This document shows positions 8,547-17,801 of a stretch of DNA of 64,000 nucleotides, one piece after another. A model generated the notes under the pieces. It ran no database searches. It saw nothing but the letters and a program-made list of their open reading frames with translations, and was not told the DNA's origin. Source of the DNA: Sphingobacteriales bacterium (GTDB taxonomy: Bacteria; Bacteroidota; Bacteroidia; Chitinophagales; UBA2359); the NCBI GenBank assembly GCA_016711285.1, contig JADJTG010000017.1:124001-188000 (forward strand), read 5' to 3'. The position numbers were made by a program, and so were the translations under genes. Each line of letters opens with the position of its first letter. Position 1 is the stretch's first letter.

Positions 8547-8688
8547 TACCAAATAAATATCTAAATGACATAGTGAGTAAAGTCTTCCATTTTGTAATGA
8601 TATGGCTGATATTAGCAATAATATAAGTCACTTTGAATGGGAATTGAATCTGTAAAACAACTATGACAAATAGATATTTGAATGGTAT
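8546..8688. repeat. MITE-like intergenic repeat, copy 3 (143 bp)
   Basis: Matches copy 1 almost throughout, with the same terminal inverted repeats (ATACCAAATAAATATCT at the left; GATATTTGAATGGTAT at the right). One clear difference is a four-base inversion in the loop of the internal hairpin: TATTA-GCAA-TAATA here, TATTA-TTGC-TAATA in copies 1 and 2. Confidence 0.75.
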
Positions 8689-8829
8689 AAATAGGCGATA
8701 ATTAAGATTTTTGAAAATATTAGCAAGTTATCATTGCGCTAACCATAGGTTATTTATCTTTTTAAGAACGACTTCAAGTGCCACCTTAGCAATAAAAAAA
8801 TTGAGCAATAAAAAAGGACTTCTTTTGTT

Positions 8830-9890
8830 TCAGGGTTTGCCAAAATTCTGCGATATACAAGCAATGTCTATCGCCGCATCAAGTGGGTTTTTGCCTTGCA
8901 GATACGCAGTGAAATGTGCCGCAAAATAGGGTGCAAGCATAAAGGCTTTAGTGCCAAAACCATTGAAAATATACACCTTATCGCACCAATCACTGCGCCC
9001 GATGAGTGGGCGGCGGTGGCGCACAGTGGGTCGTATGCCGCTCACGGCTTGGTATATTTCAAACGGCGTATCTATCATAGCGGCAGCTTTTGCCAACAAC
9101 TCGGCGCGTGCTGTTTCGCTGCAAGTGCCGCGCTCCAAATCGTTCCACGAATAAGTAGAGCCTATCCAAAAAGTGTGGCGTTGGGGCTGCGGACAGAGGG
9201 TTGCTCCTTTTTTCACAAAACACGCCGCCGAAAAAGCCTCATTGCGCAACAATAATGCCTCTCCTTTGGATAATAAAAAAGGTAAATCGGGGAAAAAAGG
9301 GTTTTCTGCCCCCCAATGCCCGTCGCAGAAAATCAGGGCGCGGGCGCGACAGCCTTTCCAGCGAATATCGTTTTTTCCAATTTCAATTTCTTCTTTATTT
9401 ACAATATCCTCTGTCAAATACCCTTTTTGCTGCAAAAAACGGCGATAAGCGGGCAATAAAATCGAAGGGTGTACACAAGCACTTTGCATTATTTTTCCCG
9501 CAAAATTTCCTGCTCGCACACCTACGGGCAAAGGCTCTTTCCATTCCTGCAAATAAGCGCGATAAGCTGCATCGCCGCTTTTTATCAAAAAATCGTTTTT
9601 TTCTTCAGTCTTTTCATACAAACACAAAAAGGGCAAAGGCTGAAAAAAGGAGATTTGCAGTTCTTTTTCCAATTGCGTATAAGTGCGGGTGGCAAAGGGC
9701 AATACCGTATCCGCGAGCCACGACTTCACAATGCGCCTGCCTGTTACCGGATTGATGATACCGGCGGCGGCTTGCGAGGCAGCTCGGCTTGGGGCATATC
9801 TATCACCTGCACCGAAAATCCGGCTTGCAGCAGAGCATACGACAACAATGTTCCGGCGATACCCTGTCCGACAATTAAAAAATCAAGCAT
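8830..9890 (-). CDS. FAD-dependent oxidoreductase (glycine/D-amino-acid oxidase, DadA-like), frameshifted
   Basis: Start ATG at 9888-9890 gives MLDFLIVGQGIAGTLLSYAL, an N-terminal Rossmann FAD-binding motif (GxGxxG). The frame breaks near 9796 at a CCCC run. Shifting by one base joins DM..SRAASQAAAGIINPVTG to the long downstream frame KSWLADTVLPFATRTY. The C-terminal region has GIRPTVRHRRPLIG and FNGFGTKAFMLAPYFA, the FAD-contacting segments of the DAO superfamily. The total of about 350 residues is normal for the family. It is the last gene of a run of minus-strand genes, 86 nt after the NifU-like gene. The substrate cannot be told from sequence. The single shift looks like a homopolymer error. 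Confidence 0.8.
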
Positions 9891-9976
9891 GAAAAGAAAA
9901 AAATGCCCCGCAAAAGTTAGTATTTCATCAATAAATCAATAAAAAAACGGCGGTAATGAAGAAGAAAATATAGATA

Positions 9977-10240
9977 TTATACTGCTACCGCCTCTACCCT
10001 TTTTATTTCAGGTACGGCGGCTCTTATTACCTGCTCCATACCTGCGGTAGTCATCATACTGATACGGCACGACTCGCAATTTCCCAGCAATTTTACCTGC
10101 AATACTCCCTCTTCGGTGAGGCGCAATACTTCTACTGCGCCGCCGTCTGCCTCAAAATAGGGCTGCAAAGGCAATAAGGCTTCGCGGGCTTTTTGGAGCA
10201 AATCGTCACAATGCTGCTGCTGTATGTCGTCGTTGTTCAT
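9977..10240 (-). CDS. NifU-like Fe-S scaffold domain protein
   Basis: This is an 87-residue protein consisting of the NifU C-terminal domain: ALLPLQPYFEADGGAVEVLR, then LLGNCESCRISMMTTAGMEQ, with the two Cys (C-x2-C) that bind a transient [4Fe-4S] cluster. Such small stand-alone proteins act as scaffolds or carriers of Fe-S clusters in the cytoplasm. The gene lies 171 nt downstream of the Mrp/ApbC-type ATPase, another Fe-S carrier, on the same strand. That pairing is common in Bacteroidota and supports the role. The family's usual core is Gxx-C-x2-C followed by T-L; here M-M-T-T replaces part of it. Confidence 0.88.
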   Translation of the reverse strand: MNNDDIQQQHCDDLLQKAREALLPLQPYFEADGGAVEVLRLTEEGVLQVKLLGNCESCRISMMTTAGMEQVIRAAVPEIKRVEAVAV

Positions 10241-10411
10241 TTTTTATCGTTGATGTATTTATCTTTGATAAACGTAAAATTTTAGTTAAAGATAAGCGGT
10301 CGGTTTTAGTGATTAATTTTTAGCTATTATAAATAATTAAAAATCAATGATATAAAGCAAAAATACACTTGTAATTTCATTTTAAAAAAGCCCCCTTGTT
10401 TCGGGTTATTT

Positions 10412-11509
10412 TTAATAAAAATTCACCAAACGCGGATTAAACTGCTCATTGCGAACCGCCACCTGCCGCGCTACGCGCCCTGCCAAATCATCGAATAAAG
10501 AAACGGTGAGGGCATCGCTGCTCAAAAGCGCGGGATTGCCGATGTCGCCGCCTTCGCGCACACTTTGCACCAAAGGCATCTGACCCAAAAACGGCACTTG
10601 AAACTCCTCCGCCAACTGCTCGCCGCCGCCTCTGCCGAAAATATAATATTTGTGGTCGGGCAATTCGGGTGGAGTGAAATATGCCATATTTTCTACAACG
10701 CCCAAAATAGGAACGGCTATCTGCGGCAACTGAAACATTGCAATAGACTTGCGCACATCGGCTAAAGCCACTTCTTGTGGGGTGGTAATAATAACAGCTC
10801 CGGTGAGCGGCACTTGCTGCACCAATGTCAAATGAATATCGCCGGTGCCGGGGGGCAAATCAAACAACAAATAATCTAATTCGCCCCAAACAGCATCATT
10901 GACCAATTGTTTGAGTGCAGAAGATGCCATCGGGCCCCGCCACACTACGGCTTGCTTATCGTCCATCAAAAAACCAATAGAGAGCAATTTTAAGCCATAG
11001 CGTTCAATGGGCACCATTTTGTGTTTGCCGTCTTCTTCTATCACTTGCGGGCGAGCCTGCTGCAAACCGAACATCGTAGGCACAGAGGGTCCGTACAAGT
11101 CGGCATCTAACAAGCCCACACGCGCTCCTTTTTTTGCCAATGCCAGTGCCAAGTTTGCCGCCAGCGTTGATTTTCCTACGCCACCTTTGCCCGAAGCCAC
11201 CGCTATCACATTTTTCACATAAGGCAATACGCTCTCCTGCTCCTGACGCAAAGTGCTCACCTGAGCGGTCATTTCTATTTCCACGGTTATATCTTCGCCG
11301 AAAGTTTGTTGTAAAGATTCTATACAGCGATTTCGCAAAAAATCTTTCAAGGGGCAGGCGGGCGTGGTGAGTACCAGCGTAAAAGCGATGCGTCTGCTTT
11401 CAAATGCTACATCGCGAACCATTCCCAACGACACCAAATCGCGGTGCAAGTCGGGGTCTTCTACTCGGCTGAGTGCTTGGATAATAAGCTCGTAAGTGAT
11501 ACTTTGCAT
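10412..11509 (-). CDS. mrp: Mrp/NBP35-family Fe-S cluster carrier ATPase
   Basis: This 365-residue protein has an N-terminal MIP18/DUF59 domain (ALSRVEDPDLHRDLVSLGMV) and a ParA/MinD-like ATPase domain. The deviant Walker A is ASGKGGVGKSTLAANLALAL (about residue 110), the Walker B region is LDYLLFDLPPGTGD, and GVVENMAYFTPPEL follows. Members load Fe-S clusters onto apoproteins. This one lacks the C-x2-C seen after NMAYF in the E. coli protein, as is usual for the Bacteroidota branch. Upstream of the NifU-like gene; the two are likely functionally linked. Intact. Confidence 0.92.
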   Translation of the reverse strand: MQSITYELIIQALSRVEDPDLHRDLVSLGMVRDVAFESRRIAFTLVLTTPACPLKDFLRNRCIESLQQTFGEDITVEIEMTAQVSTLRQEQESVLPYVKNVIAVASGKGGVGKSTLAANLALALAKKGARVGLLDADLYGPSVPTMFGLQQARPQVIEEDGKHKMVPIERYGLKLLSIGFLMDDKQAVVWRGPMASSALKQLVNDAVWGELDYLLFDLPPGTGDIHLTLVQQVPLTGAVIITTPQEVALADVRKSIAMFQLPQIAVPILGVVENMAYFTPPELPDHKYYIFGRGGGEQLAEEFQVPFLGQMPLVQSVREGGDIGNPALLSSDALTVSLFDDLAGRVARQVAVRNEQFNPRLVNFY

Positions 11510-11646
11510 AAGAGATTAAAAATAATAACAGCAAGCGCAGCCTTTGATAGCGAATAGTTTTTTTTATTGTAAAAAAAATCTATCCGGCTTCATTGTGCAA
11601 CTCGCTAATCATCAATATTTTAATAAAAAATATTTTTCATTACATA

Positions 11647-12399
11647 TTATTCAACGTGAATACGGTTCACAAAGTTCTCCATGATATATTCTTCCATATC
11701 ATTGTGGAGTTCTTCTTCTTGCTCTTGCAATTGATGAAACCACCACATAATAATCAAACTCAAAATCAAAGCGACCAAAGTAGCATCGTAGGCTACATAC
11801 ATGCTGCTGGTGATTTGTTTCATGATAACGGGGTCGTTGGCGCGGTCGGCTAAACCCAAGGATTGCGCTATCCCCAAAATTGTTCCTATCAAACCGATAG
11901 ATGGAATTGCCCAGATGATATAGCGGACAATGGCTTGTGCGCTTTCCGATTTTTTGAAGTTGATATTGACTTGGCTGCTCACGATTTGCATTACATCGGA
12001 TACCGACTTTTCGGTGCGGAATTTGGTAGCGGCTTTGCGCAAAATACCTGTGAGTAGAAATTTATGTTGTTTTTCGTAGTCAATCATTTTGAGTTTGAGG
12101 TCGTTCACATCATCGGGCGACAATACCCAGTGTTCTTGTTCGGGTAAAAAATTAAGCCCTAAACTCTGGCGTTCGTAACTGATTTTGCGGAAGCGGTCAT
12201 ATACTTCAAACAATCCCAAAAAGAACAAAAAGAAAATAAAGAGTTGTATCATACCGTGCGGCAATTCGCCACCGCATATTTGACCGATACGACTGCTAAA
12301 GCCTCCGTAAGGAAAATAAGAAAATAAGGTGTGTGCAATGATCCCTACGATGATGGTTAGAACCAAGGCAAATGCGACGTTTTTAAATTTTTTTACCAT
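11647..12399 (-). CDS. MotA/TolQ/ExbB-type proton channel family protein
   Basis: A 250-residue membrane protein. There is an N-terminal transmembrane helix (ALVLTIIVGIIAHTLF), a second at about residues 50-65 (LFIFFLFFLGLFE), then a cytoplasmic stretch. The paired helices of the MotA/TolQ/ExbB domain follow (IIWAIPSIGLIGTILGIAQS and YDATLVALILSLIIMWW), with the family's G-T-x-x-G signature and a Thr in the last helix. The C-terminal tail is acidic and charged. Normally such proteins work with an ExbD/TolR or MotB partner, but none is adjacent. Instead the gene follows an FHA and a Ser/Thr kinase gene on the same strand, so its activity may be linked to phosphorylation (inference). Confidence 0.85.
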   Translation of the reverse strand: MVKKFKNVAFALVLTIIVGIIAHTLFSYFPYGGFSSRIGQICGGELPHGMIQLFIFFLFFLGLFEVYDRFRKISYERQSLGLNFLPEQEHWVLSPDDVNDLKLKMIDYEKQHKFLLTGILRKAATKFRTEKSVSDVMQIVSSQVNINFKKSESAQAIVRYIIWAIPSIGLIGTILGIAQSLGLADRANDPVIMKQITSSMYVAYDATLVALILSLIIMWWFHQLQEQEEELHNDMEEYIMENFVNRIHVE

Positions 12400-12534
12400 G
12401 TGTAATAGCCTAAATAATTGGTGTTGATGAGATATTCAAGAAAAAAAAAGAAGGGTTGTATTGGTTTTATTTTTGGCAAAAGTAAGCGTTTCGTTTTATA
12501 AAAAAAAGCCGACTTAAAAACCCGAACAGTTTTA

Positions 12535-13494
12535 TTATTTTACAGGAATAGTTTTGGTATAATTGGTGACGACTACACTTGTGGCGGCATCGGCGAAGTT
12601 GTCGGATTGGTAAGTATCTTTGAAAGCGAGTTTGGTTTCGCCTACCTGAATAATATCGCCATCGCGCAAATAAATAACGGTATGGGCGGGCAGTCGCTCA
12701 CTGAGTCCGTTTACAAAGGTGCCATTGGTGCTGGCTTTGGTGTCGCCACTGTCGTCATCGCTTAAAACATATAAAAAACGGTGTAAAAAATCTTTTTTTA
12801 CTTCAATACGGCAGTGTGTGCGGCTCACATATTTATCATCTCGCACCGGAATGTCGGTTTTGTGGTTGGTATCGGCGCGACCGATAATGTTGTTCCCTTC
12901 ATAGAGTTCGTAAGTGATGGGGATTTTGTTTTCGGTATGTACTACGAGCCAACCGGCAATGGGCTTGTCGCTGTTTTCGGGGCGGTGGCTGCTCACCACT
13001 TCTATTTTTTCTAATTTTTGCAGGGTTGCCTTTTCTACATCGGGTTTTTTCTGGCTCAAAAGCGTTTCAAGTGTTTTGAGCAATTGTTCACGCGTTTTGG
13101 CGGGTGCTGCCACTGCGGGTGGCGGTGGCGGTATTGTTTTGGGCAACTCGTTTTTTTTCTCCTCTATCGGTATTGTTTTGGGCGGTGCCGAAAGCGGCGG
13201 CTGTTCTTCTTTTTTGGTTGCAGGCGATGCCTCTTTGGGCGCATTGCCGCCTCCGCTCATATCTTTAATGGTGATAGCTATGTCGGGTGGTGTGGCGGGT
13301 TTGAGGTCTTGTTGTATTTTTTGTTTGATTTCTGCTACATTTTGCTGTATCTGACCAATAGTTTTGGCATCGGGCGGTGGCACTTCACCTTCTACAAGGC
13401 GTTGGAGCGGATAATTGCAATGCGTACAACGATATTTCGGCGGACTTACTTCGGTGAGCCGCTTGCAGTTATAACATTCTATTTTATGGGTCAT
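12535..13494 (-). CDS. Zinc-ribbon and FHA domain protein
   Basis: A 319-residue cytoplasmic protein. The N terminus has a zinc ribbon (CYNCKRLTEV...YRCTHCNYPL, C-x2-C twice). A low-complexity Pro/Ala/Lys linker (about residues 70-150) follows. The C-terminal half holds an FHA domain: NNIIGRADTNHKTDIPV, YVSRTHCRIEV and STNGTFVNG carry the Gly-Arg, Ser-x-x-His and Asn phosphothreonine-binding residues. It sits between the kinase gene (138 nt upstream) and the TolQ/ExbB-like gene (135 nt downstream), so it is a likely reader of the kinase's phosphosites. Intact. Confidence 0.88.
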   Translation of the reverse strand: MTHKIECYNCKRLTEVSPPKYRCTHCNYPLQRLVEGEVPPPDAKTIGQIQQNVAEIKQKIQQDLKPATPPDIAITIKDMSGGGNAPKEASPATKKEEQPPLSAPPKTIPIEEKKNELPKTIPPPPPAVAAPAKTREQLLKTLETLLSQKKPDVEKATLQKLEKIEVVSSHRPENSDKPIAGWLVVHTENKIPITYELYEGNNIIGRADTNHKTDIPVRDDKYVSRTHCRIEVKKDFLHRFLYVLSDDDSGDTKASTNGTFVNGLSERLPAHTVIYLRDGDIIQVGETKLAFKDTYQSDNFADAATSVVVTNYTKTIPVK

Positions 13495-13632
13495 GTATTT
13501 TTTATTTTGGAATGAGTCGTAAGTAATGATTAATTTTTAATTGCAAACAACAAATGCAATAACTAATTAAAAGTCAATATTTTATAAAAAAATGGTATAA
13601 ATTAATGCTACTCAGGTACTTATAATTTTTTA

Positions 13633-15072
13633 TCAACGGTAATCGGTCAATACATATTTTACCATCAAATCTACTACTAAGGCGCGGTCTTCGGATTTAG
13701 CTTCGTCCATCAAGCGTCTGCCGTGCAGGGGGTCGTGTGCGCCGCCGCATTTGCCGTTGTAGAACATAAAGCCTTTATAAAATTTAGCTTCGGTATCCAA
13801 CGTATTTTCGGCTACGCTGTTTAGATACTGAAAACTGTGTACATAATCACGTCTTTTAAAATACTCCTTGCCCGATTCCAAAGTCGGGTTATGCCTGCCG
13901 TTGTTGGGATTGTACTTCGGTGTAGGCGGAATATAGGTACTTCCGCTGAAAATATCCGAAGGCAAAGCAGGCGATGTAGGCTGCGAATGACCGCTTTTTT
14001 GCGAAGGTAAACCGGCATTGACGCGCTCCAAAATGCGTGTGGCTTTGTCGTTGGTGCTTTCGGCGGCAACTTTGGGCACGGTAGCGGCGGGCGGTTCAGA
14101 GGGCACTTTGGAAATAACAACCGTTTCTTGTGTGGCAGCGGATTTGCTTACAACGGCGGGAGGCGTTTTTTCGGCAGGTGGTATTGCCACAACAGGCGGC
14201 GGGGCAGTTACCGGCGTTTTTTCTTTGAGCAAAGCGATGAGTTCATCGGCGGTTTTTACGCGCTCGGCAGCATTTTTTACCAAACAACGCTGCACTATCG
14301 TTCTAAAAGGTTCTTCTAATTTGGAATAATCTATCTTTAAATCGGCAAATACGATATTATTTAAAATATCCTCATTGCTGAAGCCCGTAGAGCGCGTGCC
14401 GAAAGGCGTTTGATGCACCAACATTTCATACACAATAACTCCCAAAGCCCACAAATCAACATTGGTGTGCAATTTATTGTCTATTCCAAAACGGCGCGTA
14501 TTAAATTGTTCGGGAGCCATATATTCAATGCTGCCGAGCAACTGTGTAGAAGCACCCGTTTCCTCAATCCCCACTTTTTTACTGATACCGAAATCCGCTA
14601 TTTTTGCCACCAATCCAAACTCTTCCAAAGCGTGCGACAGGAGTATGTTTTTCGGTTTCATATCGCGGTGGGCAATGCCTTTTTGGTGCAAGTATTTCAA
14701 ACCCTCCAAAATATCCAAAATCAATTTTTTAAATAGTATCGGGTCGTTTTTGGAATACACCGAGGTCAAATCTCCCGCATCGGCATACTCCATAATTCCT
14801 ACCTGAATACGCTCTTGGTCGCCCAAAGCTCCAATGGTTTCAATAATGGTGGCATCGTAGTAGCGTATCAAATTCGGGTGTATGATGTCTTCCATACGGT
14901 TGATTTCGCTGATGATGTCGTATTTTTCCGACCATATTCCATAATAAAATTTCAGCGCAACGGGGCGTTTGCGGTAGTTATCCATAGCGCGATATACTTT
15001 TGAAAAACCGCCTTTGCCGATGAGGTCTTTATTGACATCAAAAGTATAACGCTTTTTATAATCTTCCATCAT
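13633..15072 (-). CDS. Ser/Thr protein kinase with C-terminal helical repeats
   Basis: A 479-residue Hanks-type kinase. All active-site motifs are present: Gly loop IGKGGFSKVY, Lys in VALKFYY, catalytic loop HRDMKPKN, IADFGIS, and MAPEQF at the end of the activation segment. The kinase domain ends near residue 285. An Ala/Pro/Thr-rich linker follows, and the last 80 residues (GKEYFKRRDYVHSFQYLNSV) look like TPR/Sel1-type helices. No transmembrane segment is visible, so it is cytosolic. First gene of the kinase, FHA, TolQ/ExbB-like series. Start by ATG at 15072 (a second ATG follows directly). Confidence 0.92.
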   Translation of the reverse strand: MMEDYKKRYTFDVNKDLIGKGGFSKVYRAMDNYRKRPVALKFYYGIWSEKYDIISEINRMEDIIHPNLIRYYDATIIETIGALGDQERIQVGIMEYADAGDLTSVYSKNDPILFKKLILDILEGLKYLHQKGIAHRDMKPKNILLSHALEEFGLVAKIADFGISKKVGIEETGASTQLLGSIEYMAPEQFNTRRFGIDNKLHTNVDLWALGVIVYEMLVHQTPFGTRSTGFSNEDILNNIVFADLKIDYSKLEEPFRTIVQRCLVKNAAERVKTADELIALLKEKTPVTAPPPVVAIPPAEKTPPAVVSKSAATQETVVISKVPSEPPAATVPKVAAESTNDKATRILERVNAGLPSQKSGHSQPTSPALPSDIFSGSTYIPPTPKYNPNNGRHNPTLESGKEYFKRRDYVHSFQYLNSVAENTLDTEAKFYKGFMFYNGKCGGAHDPLHGRRLMDEAKSEDRALVVDLMVKYVLTDYR

Positions 15073-15419
15073 ACGAGAAAATTATCAAAAAAAAGATTGT
15101 CAAGTATTTAATTTAAAACAAAAAAATAACGGATATATCATATCAAAAGTTCTAAAACGATACATCAAGGCGGCATCGTGTTTTTTTTGACGCTGTTTTT
15201 ATTTAAAAGATTAAAGATAAAGACACTTCTTATAGCAACAAGTTTTTGCAGGCAAAAAATTATAAAATAGCCGATTATTTTTTATTTCTTGTCGTTTATA
15301 CATTTATTTTAATCCGCAAAAAACACAAAAATAAAAGAGAATTTTATACTTCGCTGCTAACTTTGCGCCTTGAACTGCTTATTTTTTAAATTACTTTATT
15401 TGTATTTGTTTCATCTTTT
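15073..15419. other. Divergent intergenic region
   Basis: This 347-nt AT-rich gap lies between the divergent kinase (minus) and glycosyltransferase (plus) genes and must hold both promoters. I see no convincing promoter pair, repeat or small ORF in it. Confidence 0.5.
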
Positions 15420-16430
15420 ATGCCCATATTGCCCCTCCTCTACTCTGTTATTATTCCGGTGTTCAATCGCCCTGACGAAATGCAGGAATTGCTGCAATCG
15501 TTGAGCGAACAGAGCGAAAAAAATTTTGAAATTGTAGTGGTGGAAGATGGCTCTTCGCAGCCTTGCGAAGCCGTTTTGCAGCAATTTGCTCCTGTTGTCG
15601 GTGTTCCTTTTTCGTATTATTTCAAGCCCAATGAAGGTCCCGGTATTGCCCGCAATTATGGTGCGGCACGTGCTCAGGGCGATTTTTTTCTTTTCTTCGA
15701 CTCCGACTGCCTGCTGCCTGCTACTTATTTTGCCGCGCTTAATGCCTCTTTGCGGGAGCGTCCTTGTGATGCTTTCGGCGGTCCCGACCGTGCCCACGCC
15801 TCTTTTTCGCCGCTTCAAAAAGCCATCAACTACGCCATGACGAGTTTTTTTACAACCGGCGGCATTCGCGGCGGCAGCGAAAAAATGGATAATTTCGTGC
15901 CACGCAGTTTTAATATGGGCTTTTCGCGCAAGGTGTTTGAGGCGGTGGGGGGCTTTCCGGAGGTGCGTTTTGCTGCTGCCAAAGCCGCCGGCGAAGATAT
16001 TGAATTGAGTATGCGCATCAGGCAAAAGGGATTTCGGGTGTGCTTAGTGCCACAGGCTTATGTATATCACAAACGGCGCAGCACATGGCGGAGTTTTTTT
16101 CGGCAGACGTTTAATTTCGGAGTGGCGCGGGTGAGCTTGCACCGCCGCAATCGGGGCGCACTCAAAATGGTGCATTTGCTGCCTGCTTTGTTTGTGCTGG
16201 CGTGTTTGGCGTGTGTAGCGGCGGCTTTGTTTATGCAACAGTGGCGGTGGCTGGCTTTGCCTTTGTTGGCGGCGGCGGTGTTTTTTGCAGATGCACTGCG
16301 CCTCGAAAAAAACGTGCATATTGCGCTGCTGTCGGTGGCGGCGGCTTTTGTACAATTGTGGGGCTACGGTTTAGGATTTTTGCAGGGCGTGTGGCGGCAG
16401 TTGATTTTAAAAAAACAAGACTTTGAATGA
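15420..16430 (+). CDS. Family 2 glycosyltransferase
   Basis: This 336-residue protein begins with a GT-A fold: YSVIIPVFNRPDEMQELLQS, FEIVVVEDGSSQP (nucleotide-binding DGS), GPGIARNYGAARAQGDFFLF and FDSDCLLP (the D-x-D-like metal site). The acceptor part GFPEVRFAAAKAAGEDIELS (E-D) follows. After about residue 240 come hydrophobic helices (ALFVLACLACVAAALF and WLALPLLAAAVFF), so it is membrane-attached with the catalytic part in the cytoplasm. Likely adds a sugar to a lipid-linked or surface glycan. No neighbouring glycan cluster is present to refine this. Confidence 0.9.
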   Translation: MPILPLLYSVIIPVFNRPDEMQELLQSLSEQSEKNFEIVVVEDGSSQPCEAVLQQFAPVVGVPFSYYFKPNEGPGIARNYGAARAQGDFFLFFDSDCLLPATYFAALNASLRERPCDAFGGPDRAHASFSPLQKAINYAMTSFFTTGGIRGGSEKMDNFVPRSFNMGFSRKVFEAVGGFPEVRFAAAKAAGEDIELSMRIRQKGFRVCLVPQAYVYHKRRSTWRSFFRQTFNFGVARVSLHRRNRGALKMVHLLPALFVLACLACVAAALFMQQWRWLALPLLAAAVFFADALRLEKNVHIALLSVAAAFVQLWGYGLGFLQGVWRQLILKKQDFE

Positions 16431-16571
16431 GGGGCAAAGTTGGGGTAAAATTAAAATACCTGCTGCTACATAATCTTATTCTTCCACAAAAAATTTCCTA
16501 ACCAAAAAAATATGTACTAAATTCGTCAATACAAAATTTTGGCACTGCCGAAGGTTTTAGTGTTTTGACGA

Positions 16572-17373
16572 ATGAAAAACATTCTTGTTCCTACTGATTT
16601 TTCTCCTTACTCGCGCACCGCACTACACTATGCAGCGCAAATCGCCGCTATTTCGGGGGGTACGGTTACATTGATGCATGTAAATAATAAGCCACCGGAA
16701 AATATGCAGGAAATCTTGCAGCATTTTTGGAAAGCACCCTCCACACAGCACACCGCTTGCCGAGCATCAAAAAGAGCATATCCAAATAGAATATCATCTA
16801 CATCAGGGTTCGGCGTTGGACGAAATCATCGCAGGTACGCACCACCAGCATTTTGATTTATTGGTATTGGGTACCAAAGGAGCTTCGGGGCTGAAAGAAC
16901 GTTTTTTTGGCAGCAATACACAAACCCTCATTGAAAAAGTAGATGTGCCGATTTTAGCAGTACCACTCGCCGCCCCCAGCAATACTATTGAAAACATCGT
17001 ATTTGCCACCGACCTCGAAGAAAGCGAAAAGGGCTACGCCGCCATTGCCAAATTACACGATTTTGTACAGTTATTTGAGTGTCGTTTTACTTTTTTGCAT
17101 GTAGCAGACGATGATGCGAGCAAGTACCACGACCATATCATTCATTTTCGCTCGTATGTAGATGAAGTGCTGGGCGAAGATAATTATGATTTTGTGCTGA
17201 TAGAAAACGACAGCATTTTGGAGGGGCTTGAAAATTACACCCGCGAGCATCGCGTAGATGTGCTGGCTATGCTGCGCAAAAAACAATCTTCGCTCAACCG
17301 TTTTTTTGAGGTGAGTTTTACGCAAAAAATGGCGTTTCATGGAAAAGTCCCCGTATTGATTTATAAAGAGTGA
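16572..17373 (+). CDS. Universal stress protein, two UspA domains, frameshifted
   Basis: Starts MKNILVPTDFSPYSRTALHY, the classic UspA N terminus. The frame breaks between about 16735 and 16765. The second frame can be traced back through EHQKEHIQIEYHLHQGSALDEI, so the two pieces are one gene. The first domain ends with FDLLVLGTKGASGLKERFFG, which carries a G-x-x-G ATP-binding-type signature. The second domain (NIVFATDLEESEKGYAAIAK to VPVLIYKE) has lost the glycine motif (LAMLRKKQSSLNRFF). Re-joined length is about 267 residues, normal for tandem Usp proteins of Bacteroidota. Confidence 0.85.
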
Positions 17374-17411
17374 ACTACTCACCCACGTCAGAGGCGATGG
17401 GTGGGGCTTCG

Positions 17412-17747
17412 GAGGGTTCCAGCCGAATTGGGGAGGGTTCCAGCCGAATTGGGGAGGGTTCCAGCCGAATTGGGGAGGGTTCCAGCCGAATTGGGGAGGG
17501 TTCCAGCCGAATTGGGGAGGGTTCCAGCCGAGTTGGGGAGGGTTACAGCCGAGTTGGGGAGGGTTACAGCCGAGTTGGGGAGGGTTACAGCCGAGTTGGG
17601 GAGGGTTACAGCCGAGTTGGGGAGGGTTACAGCCGAGTTGGGGAGGGTTACAGCCGAGTTGGGGAGGGTTACAGCCGAGTTGGGGAGGGTTACAGCCGAG
17701 TTGGGGAGGGTTACAGCCGAGTTGGGGAGGGTTACAGCCGAGTTGGG
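17412..17747. repeat. 21-bp minisatellite, 16 tandem copies
   Basis: Sixteen uninterrupted copies of a 21-bp unit. Five copies contain TTCCAGCCGAATTGG, one has TTCCAGCCGAGTTGG and ten have TTACAGCCGAGTTGG. The order shows two substitutions, A to G then C to A, each inherited by all later copies. The period is a multiple of three, so all three plus frames stay open. I regard this as non-coding because the frames have no independent gene features and start inside or at the stop of the Usp gene. Confidence 0.95.
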
Positions 17748-17801
17748 GAGGTAGTACGAGTTATTAATATTTACCTTATAAATAAGGGGTTTTATAAAAA
17801 A

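Noticed and set aside
9201..9942. Plus-strand ORFs of 157-184 codons opposite the FAD oxidoreductase
   Set aside because: Shadows of the minus-strand gene, which has clear Rossmann and C-terminal FAD motifs.
15411..16025. 204-codon minus-strand ORF opposite the glycosyltransferase
   Set aside because: His/Arg-rich antisense translation with no motif; the plus-strand GT2 motifs are decisive.
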